A stretch of 64,000 nt of DNA from Treponema bryantii (lineage in GTDB: Bacteria > Spirochaetota > Spirochaetia > Treponematales > Treponemataceae). Under the pieces are notes generated by a model. The model had not been told where the DNA came from. It saw nothing but the letters and a program-made list of their open reading frames with translations, and made no database searches. This document shows, piece after piece, positions 25,264-32,547 of the stretch. How positions within the stretch are numbered: position 1 is the first letter of the stretch; each line of letters starts with the position of its first letter. The DNA lies in assembly GCF_900113965.1 (NCBI RefSeq), contig NZ_FORI01000008.1, positions 1 through 64,000 on the forward strand, given 5' to 3'. A program made the position numbers and the translations under genes.

Positions 25264-26730
25264 TTAGCGGGCCTCCCCTTCAGCTCCACAAAGAAGCGGA
25301 ACAAGTTTTTCAAGCTGCATGCTGTGAGAACCTTTAAGAAGAATTACATCGTTATCTGCTGCCCTTTCATTTATAGCGTCTGCAATTTCTGCAAAGTTCT
25401 GATCATTAGATTCGCTGTACCAGGTTGCCAAAACTTCGGCATTTTCCTGCTTTACAACATCATATGCAGTCTGCATCTCTGGTCCAACAAAATATACCTG
25501 AGAAGGTTCTGTTTCGCTCACTCTGCGACCAACAGCTTCGTGAGACTTTTCAGATTCTGCTCCAAGCTCCTTCATATCGCCAAGAACAAAAATCTTATTT
25601 CCAACATCCTTAAGTTCACCGCAGAAATCAATAACCTTCATCATAGAATCAAGGTTTGCGTTATAGCAGTCTTTAATAAGAACAACTTTCTGTCCGTTAC
25701 GGAGAAGGCTCTGGCAAACTTCCATACGTCCAGAAATTGCAGAAACAGTTTCAAGACCACGCTTAATATCTGCAGAAGGAATTCCAATTTCTTTTGCGCA
25801 GGCAATTACAGAAAGTGCATTAAGATAATTATATTTTCCAGAAAGCGGAAGATTTACTGTAAGGCCATCAAGTTCAAAGCAAGTTCCAAAAAGACCTTTA
25901 TCTTCAATAAATTTAACTCCACTCTCAGATGCAGGAATCTCTGTTCCAAACTTTACAACCTTACCGCAAACACCTTCTGTACAGTAATCAGCAAAAGGAT
26001 CAGCGGCTCCAACAATTGCAGCACCATCAGCAGGAATATAAGAAAGGCTCTTGCGCTTTTCAGTTGCAATATTCTGCTGACTTCCAAGAATACCAATATG
26101 AGCAGTTCCAATATTTGTGATGATTCCAAAACGAGATTTCAGAACCTTTGAGATTTCTCCAATTTCATTTACACGGTTCATACCCATTTCAAAGATTCCG
26201 ATTTTTTCATCACCACGAATCTTGAATACAGAAAGTGGAAGTCCTGTTTCAGAATTAAGATTGCCGTATGTATAAGCTACACCAGCATCTCCATAATGAG
26301 CACGGGCAACACTTACCATCATTTCCTTAGTAGTTGTTTTTCCACTTGAACCAGTAATGCTAACACGAATCATGTCAGCACATTTTTTTGTTACATAAGC
26401 TTCTGCAGCATTCTGCAAAGCATGAAGAGTATTTTCAACACGAACAAAGCAAACACCTGCATTAGCAGCTGCGAGTCCGTCGTAATATCCAGTATTAGAC
26501 TGATATTCAGCTTCGTTCATAAGAACAACAGCTACGCCCTTTTTAAGAACATCTGGAATATATTTATGACCGTTCTGGAATTCACCCATAAGAGGCACGA
26601 ACATACAAGGCTTTTCAGCACATACATTGCGGCTGTCTGTCTGTACGTCGTTAAATAAACATGGAGCACTGCCAATCTGAGTGCCCTTAACTGCTGTAAG
26701 AAGCTCTTCTTTTGTAAGCAAAGTCTCCAT
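25264..26730 (-). CDS. murF: UDP-N-acetylmuramoyl-tripeptide--D-alanyl-D-alanine ligase MurF
   Basis: MurF adds D-Ala-D-Ala to the UDP-MurNAc tripeptide in the cytoplasm. The 488-residue protein has the Mur ligase N-terminal domain (FNDVQTDSRNV), the ATP-binding loop SITGSSGKTTTKEM near residue 125, the central motif FEMGMNRVNEIGEIS near 180, TNIGTAHIGILGS near 205, and the C-terminal domain beginning DCYNANLDSMMKVIDF near 355. It overlaps the ftsL-like stop by one base and ends 2 bp before ftsW. No mraY, murD, murG or murC lies nearby, so this is a reduced division cluster. Confidence 0.95.
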   Translation of the reverse strand: METLLTKEELLTAVKGTQIGSAPCLFNDVQTDSRNVCAEKPCMFVPLMGEFQNGHKYIPDVLKKGVAVVLMNEAEYQSNTGYYDGLAAANAGVCFVRVENTLHALQNAAEAYVTKKCADMIRVSITGSSGKTTTKEMMVSVARAHYGDAGVAYTYGNLNSETGLPLSVFKIRGDEKIGIFEMGMNRVNEIGEISKVLKSRFGIITNIGTAHIGILGSQQNIATEKRKSLSYIPADGAAIVGAADPFADYCTEGVCGKVVKFGTEIPASESGVKFIEDKGLFGTCFELDGLTVNLPLSGKYNYLNALSVIACAKEIGIPSADIKRGLETVSAISGRMEVCQSLLRNGQKVVLIKDCYNANLDSMMKVIDFCGELKDVGNKIFVLGDMKELGAESEKSHEAVGRRVSETEPSQVYFVGPEMQTAYDVVKQENAEVLATWYSESNDQNFAEIADAINERAADNDVILLKGSHSMQLEKLVPLLCGAEGEAR

Positions 26731-27032
26731 TATTTTTTCTCTCCCGTCATCTCAACACGAACTATATCTTCAGTCTCAGCCTTGTGCATTCCAAGTTCTT
26801 CAACTGCAATCTTTTCAATTCTATCTGCGCTTGAAAGAACAGCAATGTCACTTACAAGTTTTTTGTTTTCTTCAATCAGCTTTTCCTGCTTCTTTTCGAG
26901 TTCTCTAATTTCATTTGTCAGAGCCATGTAACGTCTTGCCTGTGCCGCATAAAGACACAAAACTGCTGGAATAGCAAGTACAAATACACAGAAGAAAAAC
27001 TTAACTATAAAATCCTTAATACCACGTTTCAT
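26730..27032 (-). CDS. FtsL-like cell division protein
   Basis: This 100-residue protein has a short basic N-terminus, one membrane segment (FIVKFFFCVFVLAIPAVLCLYAAQA, given here as FFFCVFVLAIPAVLCLY) and a coiled coil (LTNEIRELEKKQEKLIEENKKL), followed by RIEKIAVEELGMHKAE, which resembles the C-terminal end of FtsL/DivIC proteins. FtsL is a structural divisome component. The position between rsmH and murF is where ftsL is expected. Sequence conservation in the family is weak, so the call rests on topology and location. Confidence 0.82.
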   Translation of the reverse strand: MKRGIKDFIVKFFFCVFVLAIPAVLCLYAAQARRYMALTNEIRELEKKQEKLIEENKKLVSDIAVLSSADRIEKIAVEELGMHKAETEDIVRVEMTGEKK

Positions 27033-27035
27033 AAA

Positions 27036-28022
27036 TTAAAAACCTATAACTCCATCCAGATGATATGGAGTATCATCCTTAATCTTTCTGATAACACGAA
27101 GCTTAGCACTGCGTGAAGGAGAATTAACCTTCACCTCTTCTGCTGTTGGTGCAACTGGCTTACGTGTAATAATCTCAGCACAGGCAGAACCACCACAACG
27201 GCAAACTGCAACCTCAGGAGGACACACACACTGCTTTCCGAGATTACGGAAATAATTCTTAACAATACGATCTTCAAGAGAATGAAAAGTAATAACCCCC
27301 ATTTTTCCGCCTGGCTGCAAACAACCAAAAGCGTCATGCAAAGCCTTAGGAAGTCTTTTGAGTTCACCATTTACAGCAATGCGCAAAGCCTGGAAAGTTC
27401 TTGTAGCAGGATGAATAGGACCATAGCGGTAATTTCCAGGAACTGCATTCCAGATTACTTCAGCAAGTGCTTTAGAAGATTCAATACGACCACCAGCTCT
27501 AGCTTCAACAATTGCACGTGCAATACGGCGGCTGAGTTTTTCTTCTCCATAGAGATAAATTAAATCTGCAAGTTTTTCTTCTGCAAGTTCGTTAACGAGA
27601 TCTGCAGCAGATTCACCTTCAGAAGAGTTCAATCTCATATCAAGAGGTTCATCATAACGGAAAGAAAAACCACGTTCAGATTTTTCATAATGAAAAACCG
27701 AAATTCCGAGATCAAAAAGAATTATATTTGGACGCTTATATTCAGATGGATAATCAGCATAGAAATCCTGGAACCAGCCATTATAAAAATGCATGCGGTC
27801 GCCAAACTCAGCCAGTCTCTCTTTAGCACGTGCCTGAATAACCTTGTCAGCATCAAGCCCAATAACAGAAAGAGACGGATATTTTTTCAAAAAATTATAA
27901 GTATGGCCACCCTCTCCCAGAGTTGAATCAATCATCAAAGCTTCTGATTCGAATGATTCACCAACTGGCGAAAGATATTCCAGACACTCATTTAATAAAA
28001 CCGGAGTGTGTACGATTTCCAC
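27036..28022 (-). CDS. rsmH: 16S rRNA (cytosine(1402)-N(4))-methyltransferase RsmH
   Basis: RsmH (MraW) methylates C1402 of 16S rRNA. The 328-residue protein has HTPVLLNECLEYL at the N-terminus, the AdoMet-binding IDSTLGEGGHTYNFL near residue 30, VIGLDADKVIQARAKERL near 55, LFDLGISVFHYEKSERGFSF near 105 and GVITFHSLEDRIVKNYF near 245. A small cysteine cluster (CVCPPEVAVCRCGG) lies near 270, as in many relatives. It follows mraZ by 29 bp. Confidence 0.96.
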   Translation of the reverse strand: MEIVHTPVLLNECLEYLSPVGESFESEALMIDSTLGEGGHTYNFLKKYPSLSVIGLDADKVIQARAKERLAEFGDRMHFYNGWFQDFYADYPSEYKRPNIILFDLGISVFHYEKSERGFSFRYDEPLDMRLNSSEGESAADLVNELAEEKLADLIYLYGEEKLSRRIARAIVEARAGGRIESSKALAEVIWNAVPGNYRYGPIHPATRTFQALRIAVNGELKRLPKALHDAFGCLQPGGKMGVITFHSLEDRIVKNYFRNLGKQCVCPPEVAVCRCGGSACAEIITRKPVAPTAEEVKVNSPSRSAKLRVIRKIKDDTPYHLDGVIGF

Positions 28023-28051
28023 TTTTTAATCCCACCTAATTTTAAAAAGTT

Positions 28052-28495
28052 TTAAAAATTAATATCGTTGAATTCCTCAGCTGCATCGCGGAACGAATCC
28101 TCGGTCTCAGCCAGGTAATCCTTATAAGTCTGGGAATCCCAAAGCTCCATATACTTTGCAATACCAAGAACTACACAGTCCTTAGAAAGATTTGCATATT
28201 CACGAAGACTCTGCGGAATGGAAAGTCTGCCGTTCTTATCGAACTCAACAGGCTGTGCAGGTGCAATAAAATGACGTACAACATTCAAGCTACGACTTTT
28301 CATCATTGAAGCATTGCTCATAAGCTTAGTCTGAAAAGCCTCCCATTCATCAGTAGTAAAAAGCCATAAGCAGCGATCTAAACCCTTGGTAACCATAACT
28401 ACGTTTTGATTTACAGCCGTTCTCAATTTTACAGGAAACGAGACACGACCTTTATCGTCAATCGTATTATTGTATTCACCAGTCAACAGATTCAT
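28052..28495 (-). CDS. mraZ: Transcriptional regulator MraZ
   Basis: MraZ is the DNA-binding repressor of the division cluster, forming a ring of two SpoVT/AbrB-like domains per subunit. The protein (147 residues) has both repeats, visible as NTIDDKGRVSFPVKLR near the N-terminus and VEFDKNGRLSIPQSLREYA near residue 85. The ATG at 28495 is chosen; a GTG 6 bp earlier is also possible. Four direct repeats of the MraZ box lie immediately upstream, overlapping the start, so it very likely controls its own operon. Confidence 0.95.
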   Translation of the reverse strand: MNLLTGEYNNTIDDKGRVSFPVKLRTAVNQNVVMVTKGLDRCLWLFTTDEWEAFQTKLMSNASMMKSRSLNVVRHFIAPAQPVEFDKNGRLSIPQSLREYANLSKDCVVLGIAKYMELWDSQTYKDYLAETEDSFRDAAEEFNDINF

Positions 28496-28497
28496 AC

Positions 28498-28533
28498 CCA
28501 CTTACATCCACTTTTTACCACTTTTTCCCACTT
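28498..28533 (-). promoter_or_regulatory. MraZ operator: four AAGTGG boxes at exact 10-bp spacing
   Basis: On the minus strand AAGTGG occurs at 28498-28503, 28508-28513, 28518-28523 and 28528-28533, a period of exactly 10 bp. MraZ is known to bind tandem TGGG-type repeats spaced by one helical turn upstream of its own gene. The boxes lie between the putative -10 element and the mraZ start, a position suited to repression. Confidence 0.9.
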
Positions 28534-28540
28534 AACTACC

Positions 28541-28568
28541 ATTTTATACCAAAAATTCCTAAAGTCAA
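28541..28568 (-). promoter_or_regulatory. Putative promoter of the mraZ-division operon
   Basis: Reading the minus strand, TTGACT (28568-28563) and TAAAAT (28546-28541) are separated by 16 bp. The MraZ boxes start 7 bp downstream. A TATAAA two bases further up is an alternative -10. Confidence 0.6.
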
Positions 28569-28657
28569 TGCTTTTTTTAACCGATAAATAAAAAAATTTT
28601 TTGATTTTTTTGATTTTACTTATACGGTTAAATACTATACTCTTTGACACGCTGTAT

Positions 28658-29425
28658 ATGGGGTTCTCTACATTAAATGAAAGCAAACTACACAATTCTC
28701 TAAAAATTCTATATCAGGAGATTTATGAAGGTCAGACTGAAGTAGAACAAGACGGTCATATCTATGACATTGTTTCTAAAAACGGGAATGTAATTGAAAT
28801 TCAGACAAAAAATCTTGCAAAGCTTCTTACAAAAATTCTGGATACAATAGAGAAAGGTCATAATGTAAAATTAGTTCACCCTGTTCCAGTAATCACAAGA
28901 ATTGAACTTCAGGATGAGAATGGAAAAATAATATCAAACAGAAAAAGCCCTAAAAAAGGAAGTATATATGGTATATTCCGTGAGCTTACAGGAATCTACC
29001 CTCTTATAACAAACCCGCATTTTTCACTGGAAGTTCTGGAAATAGAAATGACGGAAGAACGAACACGCACCACAGAACCTGTGCAGTCCAAAAACGGGCG
29101 CCGACGTTTCCGCCGCAACTGGATCAAAACCGGGAAAAGACTTGATTCAATAATTAATACAACAAGATTTTCAAAGCCAGAAGATTACTTAAAACTTCTG
29201 CCGCCTCTCCCCCAACCGTTCTGTGCAAAAGACCTGAAGGCAGCCTTGGACAAAAACCCCGACATCCCCAAGCACACCGCCGACGCCCACCTCATCGTGT
29301 GGGTTCTGTCCCACGCAGGCCTGATCGAGCAGGTAGAAATGAATGCACGGTCAAAGTTTTACATGGTGGTTTCGACCCTTCGACCAGGCTCAGGGACCGC
29401 AGGCTCAACCACCGTCGGCCCCTGA
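28658..29425 (+). CDS. Protein of unknown function, divergent from mraZ, with repeat-derived C-terminus
   Basis: I do not recognise a family with confidence. The protein (255 residues from the ATG at 28658) starts MGFSTLNESKLHNSLKILYQE, then has a compact region (HIYDIVSKNGNVIEIQTKN) resembling a small nuclease-like or DNA-repair-like fold, a linker rich in Arg (KNGRRRFRRNWIKTGKR) and a C-terminal winged-helix-like stretch (FCAKDLKAALDKNPDIPKHTADAHLIVWVLSHAGLIEQV, here shortened in description to residues about 200-240). The last 20 residues are translated from an interspersed palindromic repeat (29365-29413), so the original C-terminus was probably near residue 237. The longer frame from 28601 is less likely, since it begins in the promoter region. 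It is divergent from the division operon. Confidence 0.75.
   Translation: MGFSTLNESKLHNSLKILYQEIYEGQTEVEQDGHIYDIVSKNGNVIEIQTKNLAKLLTKILDTIEKGHNVKLVHPVPVITRIELQDENGKIISNRKSPKKGSIYGIFRELTGIYPLITNPHFSLEVLEIEMTEERTRTTEPVQSKNGRRRFRRNWIKTGKRLDSIINTTRFSKPEDYLKLLPPLPQPFCAKDLKAALDKNPDIPKHTADAHLIVWVLSHAGLIEQVEMNARSKFYMVVSTLRPGSGTAGSTTVGP
29365..29413. repeat. Composite palindromic repeat, inverted copy of the one at 6023-6071
   Basis: This is the reverse complement of the 49-bp composite at 6023-6071: GGTGGTTTCGA, then the inserted unit CCCTTCGACCAGGCTCAGGG, then ACCGCAGGCTCAACCACC. It lies inside the 3' end of the 28658 gene and is translated as VVSTLRPGSGTAGSTT. A further related half-unit (CCCCTGAGC...GTCGAAGGG) follows at 29419-29438 and contains the stop codon. 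Confidence 0.88.
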
Positions 29426-29445
29426 GCAGAGTCGAAGGGACAAAA

Positions 29446-29480
29446 AAAAAGACCATCCCCTTCGGAACGGTCTTTCTTTT
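29446..29480. terminator. Intrinsic terminator between the unknown gene and flaA
   Basis: AAAGACC pairs with GGTCTTT around a loop of about 14 nt, with an A-run on the left and TTTCTTTT on the right, so it can serve both converging genes (28658 plus strand and the flaA genes on the minus strand). Confidence 0.85.
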
Positions 29481-29497
29481 GCATGATTTATAGAAGA

Positions 29498-30220
29498 CTA
29501 CCAGTTATCAGCCATATCGTCTTCGTCGTGGTTTTCCATATCATAAAGGTCTGTTACACAACGGAGGTCATCAAAGTACATATAGTATGTACCACGAGCC
29601 TGCATTGGGTTACAGTCTACACGGAAACCAAGAATCTTAAGACCTGGCTTATCACCATAGTATGCGCTACTCTGAACAATACCATGTTCTCCATCTGGAC
29701 TTGGTGGAACTACACAAATAAGCTTTTTCCATCCTGAGAAACCAAGGCTTCCCATGTAAAGCTCAAAGTTGCGTCCGAAGTAGTCCTGAACAAGGCAGTA
29801 CAATTCGTGATCCTGGTTACGTCCACAAACCCATACAGAGATAGTTTTTGTAGTACCCTCAATAGCGAGAGGACGACCAGACTTAATTGTAAATGAGTTC
29901 TTACCACGGCGGAAGAAGTCAACTCTTACACCAAGAACCTGTGTATCTTCATCTTCTTTTCCTTCATCATCAGGAAGAGGCTCCTTCATAGCAGGATTAC
30001 CTTCGAAAAGACGACTTGTAATTACACCATCATCAGCTGACATGTGAACGTTCCAAGAACCTTCACGTTCAAACTTATCAATAGAAACTTCACGCAATGC
30101 AGATTCAGCAGAATCAGCACCAACATTTTCCGGATTTGGCTCCTGAAGGCTTGAATTCTGAGCGAAAGCAAGGCCCATAGAGAGCACAGCAATAATACTA
30201 ATTGTTACAAGCTTTTTCAT
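29498..30220 (-). CDS. flaA: Flagellar filament outer-layer (sheath) protein FlaA
   Basis: FlaA coats the periplasmic flagellar filament of spirochetes. The 240-residue precursor has a signal peptide (MKKLVTISIIAVLSMGLAFA, cleavage after AFA) and the family features DFFRRGKNSFTIKSGRP, TKTISVWVCGRNQDHELYCLVQDYFGR (in part), LGFSGWKKLICVVPPS, LKILGFRVDCNP and YYMYFDDLRCVTDLY. The tail is rich in Asp/Glu. It starts at the stop of the 30220-30978 paralogue, sharing one base, so both are co-transcribed. Which of the two is the major sheath protein cannot be told from sequence. Confidence 0.93.
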   Translation of the reverse strand: MKKLVTISIIAVLSMGLAFAQNSSLQEPNPENVGADSAESALREVSIDKFEREGSWNVHMSADDGVITSRLFEGNPAMKEPLPDDEGKEDEDTQVLGVRVDFFRRGKNSFTIKSGRPLAIEGTTKTISVWVCGRNQDHELYCLVQDYFGRNFELYMGSLGFSGWKKLICVVPPSPDGEHGIVQSSAYYGDKPGLKILGFRVDCNPMQARGTYYMYFDDLRCVTDLYDMENHDEDDMADNW

Positions 30221-30978
30221 TATTTAGCCTCCGAAACATCATCTGAATCAGAACTATCACCAAAATCAACTTCGTTCAATTCATAACCATCGTAAATCAA
30301 AGAAAGTGAGTTTGTTGTATATTTAATCTGATCAAAGTAAATAACAAAGTTATCAACATACTCTTCAGCATCTGAACGAATTCTGAAACCTACAAATGTA
30401 AGGTTCTCAGGACCAGAACGAAGATGTGAGCTCTGCTGAATCCAACCAGGAATATTTATTACAATATTTTTCCAACCATGGAAAGCAAGACTTCCAGCAG
30501 GAAGAACTTTTACAGTTCCAAGAGCATCTCTTACCATTACTTCAAGGTAGTAGTTATAACCAGCACCCCAGATCCAGAAGTCCATCTGAGAAACGATTCC
30601 TACGAAAGGAATTTCAAAAGACTTTCCGTCTGCAGTAGGATAAACTTCGAACCAGTTATCACCCTTGCGTTTGAAAGCAGTTTTTACACCGTAAACTTTA
30701 AATTCCTTATCTTCGCCTTTGTGGAGCTGTTTTAAAGAATTTGGAATTCCTTCAAAATAACCAGTCTTTGGATATCCATCAGCAATAAAGCGGCTTGATC
30801 CAACGTCCCAGTCCCAGCTATAAGCCTTTCCATTGTACATATAATTCTGCGAACCTGCAGAATCAAAATCATCCAATACGAATGTCTCAATGCTGCGTGA
30901 ATTAGGCTGAGCGAAAGCTGGCAAACCTATTACAAACAGACATGCAAGACCAATAAGAACTTTAAGTTCCCTTTTCAT
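30220..30978 (-). CDS. FlaA-family flagellar sheath protein, second paralogue
   Basis: This 252-residue precursor has a signal peptide (MKRELKVLIGLACLFVIGLPAFA), then FETFVLDDFDSAGSQNY-like sequence, and matches its neighbour in the landmarks FKRKGDNWFEVYP, IVSQMDFWIWGAGYNYYLEV, SLAFHGWKNIVINIPGW, LTFVGFRIRSD and FVIYFDQIKYTT. The C-terminus is acidic. It is the first gene of the pair. A ribosome binding site (AAGGAG) lies 7 nt before the ATG, and a sigma-28-like box (ACCGATAA) is 55-62 bp upstream. Confidence 0.92.
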   Translation of the reverse strand: MKRELKVLIGLACLFVIGLPAFAQPNSRSIETFVLDDFDSAGSQNYMYNGKAYSWDWDVGSSRFIADGYPKTGYFEGIPNSLKQLHKGEDKEFKVYGVKTAFKRKGDNWFEVYPTADGKSFEIPFVGIVSQMDFWIWGAGYNYYLEVMVRDALGTVKVLPAGSLAFHGWKNIVINIPGWIQQSSHLRSGPENLTFVGFRIRSDAEEYVDNFVIYFDQIKYTTNSLSLIYDGYELNEVDFGDSSDSDDVSEAK

Positions 30979-31032
30979 GCAAAACTCCTTGAAACTTTTA
31001 TCACACCGATAAAATAGATTAGTACCCTTAGA

Positions 31033-31059
31033 TTATCGGTAATAACAGTCAAATTTATA
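31033..31059 (-). promoter_or_regulatory. Possible sigma-28 (FliA/WhiG type) promoter for the flaA pair
   Basis: On the minus strand ACCGATAA (31040-31033) matches the -10 of flagellar sigma-28 promoters (GCCGATAA), and a TATAAA lies at 31059-31054 at about the -35 distance, though spacing fits only approximately. A second ACCGATAA on the opposite strand (31005-31012) makes an inverted repeat with it, so an operator is an alternative reading. Confidence 0.5.
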
Positions 31060-31112
31060 ACTCTTTCAATTATATTTCCTATGATATTATTTGTCAAACG
31101 AAATTCTAGGTT

Positions 31113-31370
31113 TTAGGTGTTAGGTTTCAGGTTCCAGGTTTTAAGCGGGGGAAGTCTCCCCCTCGGCCGCACTTGCCTAACATCGAAGAGCCGTTAAAAA
31201 AAATGCATTGCATTTTTTAGGCTCATCGAAAGAATGGCTCGCGAGATTAATCGAGCGCGTTGCGGCCTACCCTCTCTCCTAGGGGCTCTGCCCCTAAAAC
31301 CCCGGTAAAATACCCCGCGAGTTTGCTTGCAAACTCGTTAGTGAGCGCCAGCGAACGTCTAACGCCCCCA
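31113..31370. repeat. Palindrome-rich non-coding island between flaA and fbaA
   Basis: This is the main part of a 467-bp gap without genes. It contains at least five hairpins within 220 bp: GGGGGA-AGTC-TCCCCC (31147-31162), GAGCC...AAAATGCATTGCATTTT...GGCTC (31188-31224), GCTCG...CGAGC (31237-31255), AGGGGCTCTGCCCCT (31281-31295) and CGAGTTTGCTTGCAAACTCG (31318-31337), plus CGTTAG...CTAACG (31336-31363). It begins with short direct repeats of TTAGGT/TTTCAGGTTCCAGG. The GC content is higher than in the flanks. No coding frame is convincing. Confidence 0.75.
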
Positions 31371-31375
31371 ATATA

Positions 31376-31404
31376 TTGAATAAACCTTCAATTTATTTTA
31401 TTAT
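31376..31404 (+). promoter_or_regulatory. Putative sigma-70-type promoter of fbaA
   Basis: TTGAAT at 31376-31381 and TATTAT at 31399-31404 are separated by 17 bp. The leader that follows (about 31412-31454) has a small hairpin, CAGGCG-CTGTT-CGTCTG at 31422-31438, before the ribosome binding site. Confidence 0.65.
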
Positions 31405-31454
31405 TTACATCAAAGAAATCTCAGGCGCTGTTCGTCTGAAAAAGGATGTTAATT

Positions 31455-32462
31455 ATGGCTAACATTATTAGTTACAAAGATCTCGGCCTCGTAAACACAC
31501 GCGATATGTTTGCAAAGGCTATGAAAGGCGGATATGCTATTCCAGCATATAACTTCAATAACATGGAACAGATGCAGGCTATCATCATGGCTTGTGTTGA
31601 GACAAAATCTCCTGTTGTTCTCCAGGTTTCAAAGGGAGCACGCGCTTACGCTAACGCTAATATCCTCCGCAATATGGCTCGTGGTGCTGTAGAATATGCT
31701 CACGAACTCGGATGTGATATTCCTATCGCTCTTCACCTTGACCACGGTCCAAACTTCGAAGTAGCTAAAGACTGTATCGACAACGGATTCTCATCTGTAA
31801 TGATCGACGGTTCTTCACTTCCTTATGATGAAAACGTTGCTCTTACAAAGAAAGTTGTAGAGTACGCTCACCAGTTCGACGTAACTGTAGAAGCAGAGCT
31901 CGGAGTTCTTGGTGGTGTAGAAGAGGATGTTGCTGCTGAAGAATCTAAATATACTAAGCCAGAAGAAGTAATTGACTTCACATCAAAGACAGGTTGTGAC
32001 TCACTCGCAATCTCTATCGGTACTTCACACGGACGCTGTAAGTTCACTCCAGAGCAGTGTACACGCCGCGAAGATGGTACTTTGGTTCCACCTCCACTGG
32101 CATTCGATGTTCTCGAAGCAATCGAAAAGCAGCTCCCAGGTTTCCCAATCGTACTCCACGGATCTTCTTCAGTTCCACAGATTTACGTTGCAGAAATCGA
32201 AAAATACGGCGGAAAGATTCCTAACTCTGTAGGTATTCCAGAAGAACAGCTCCGTAAGGCTGCTAAATCTGCAGTTTGCAAAATCAACGTAGACTCAGAC
32301 GGACGTCTTGCTATGACAGCTGCTATCCGTAAGCACCTTGTTGAGCATCCAGAGGATTTCGACCCACGTCAGTACCTCACAGACGCTCGTGCAGAACTCG
32401 TTAAGATGTATGCAGAAAAGAACCGCAACGTATTCGGTTCAGCTGGCCACGCTCTCGATTAG
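31455..32462 (+). CDS. fbaA: Class II fructose-1,6-bisphosphate aldolase
   Basis: FbaA cleaves fructose-1,6-bisphosphate to glyceraldehyde-3-phosphate and dihydroxyacetone phosphate in glycolysis. The 335-residue zinc-dependent enzyme shows YAIPAYNFNNMEQMQAII, the metal-binding IALHLDHGPNFEVAKDCID near residue 95, VEAELGVLGGVEED near 145, ISIGTSHGRCKF near 190, IVLHGSSSVP near 235 and CKINVDSDGRLAM near 275. I chose the ATG at 31455 (AAAGGATG upstream); an ATG at 31446 overlaps the ribosome binding site. Codon usage is strongly biased, consistent with high expression. It is followed by a palindromic repeat and a terminator. Confidence 0.97.
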   Translation: MANIISYKDLGLVNTRDMFAKAMKGGYAIPAYNFNNMEQMQAIIMACVETKSPVVLQVSKGARAYANANILRNMARGAVEYAHELGCDIPIALHLDHGPNFEVAKDCIDNGFSSVMIDGSSLPYDENVALTKKVVEYAHQFDVTVEAELGVLGGVEEDVAAEESKYTKPEEVIDFTSKTGCDSLAISIGTSHGRCKFTPEQCTRREDGTLVPPPLAFDVLEAIEKQLPGFPIVLHGSSSVPQIYVAEIEKYGGKIPNSVGIPEEQLRKAAKSAVCKINVDSDGRLAMTAAIRKHLVEHPEDFDPRQYLTDARAELVKMYAEKNRNVFGSAGHALD

Positions 32463-32473
32463 GCTAATATAAT

Positions 32474-32498
32474 GGTGGTTGAGCTTGTCGAAACCACC
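32474..32498. repeat. Simple palindromic repeat, GTGGTT type, after fbaA
   Basis: GGTGGTTGAGCTTG followed by TCGAAACCACC, 11 bp after the fbaA stop and directly before the terminator. It differs by a single base from the unit at 63844-63868. Confidence 0.88.
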
Positions 32499-32500
32499 AT

Positions 32501-32537
32501 AAAAAAAGACTTCGTTTTACAACGAAGTCTTTTTTAT
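32501..32537. terminator. Intrinsic terminator between fbaA and the convergent membrane-protein gene
   Basis: AAAAAAGACTTCGTT pairs with AACGAAGTCTTTTTT across a four-base loop (TTAC). A- and T-runs on both sides allow function in both directions. Confidence 0.93.
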
Positions 32538-32547
32538 TTAACCTTAT

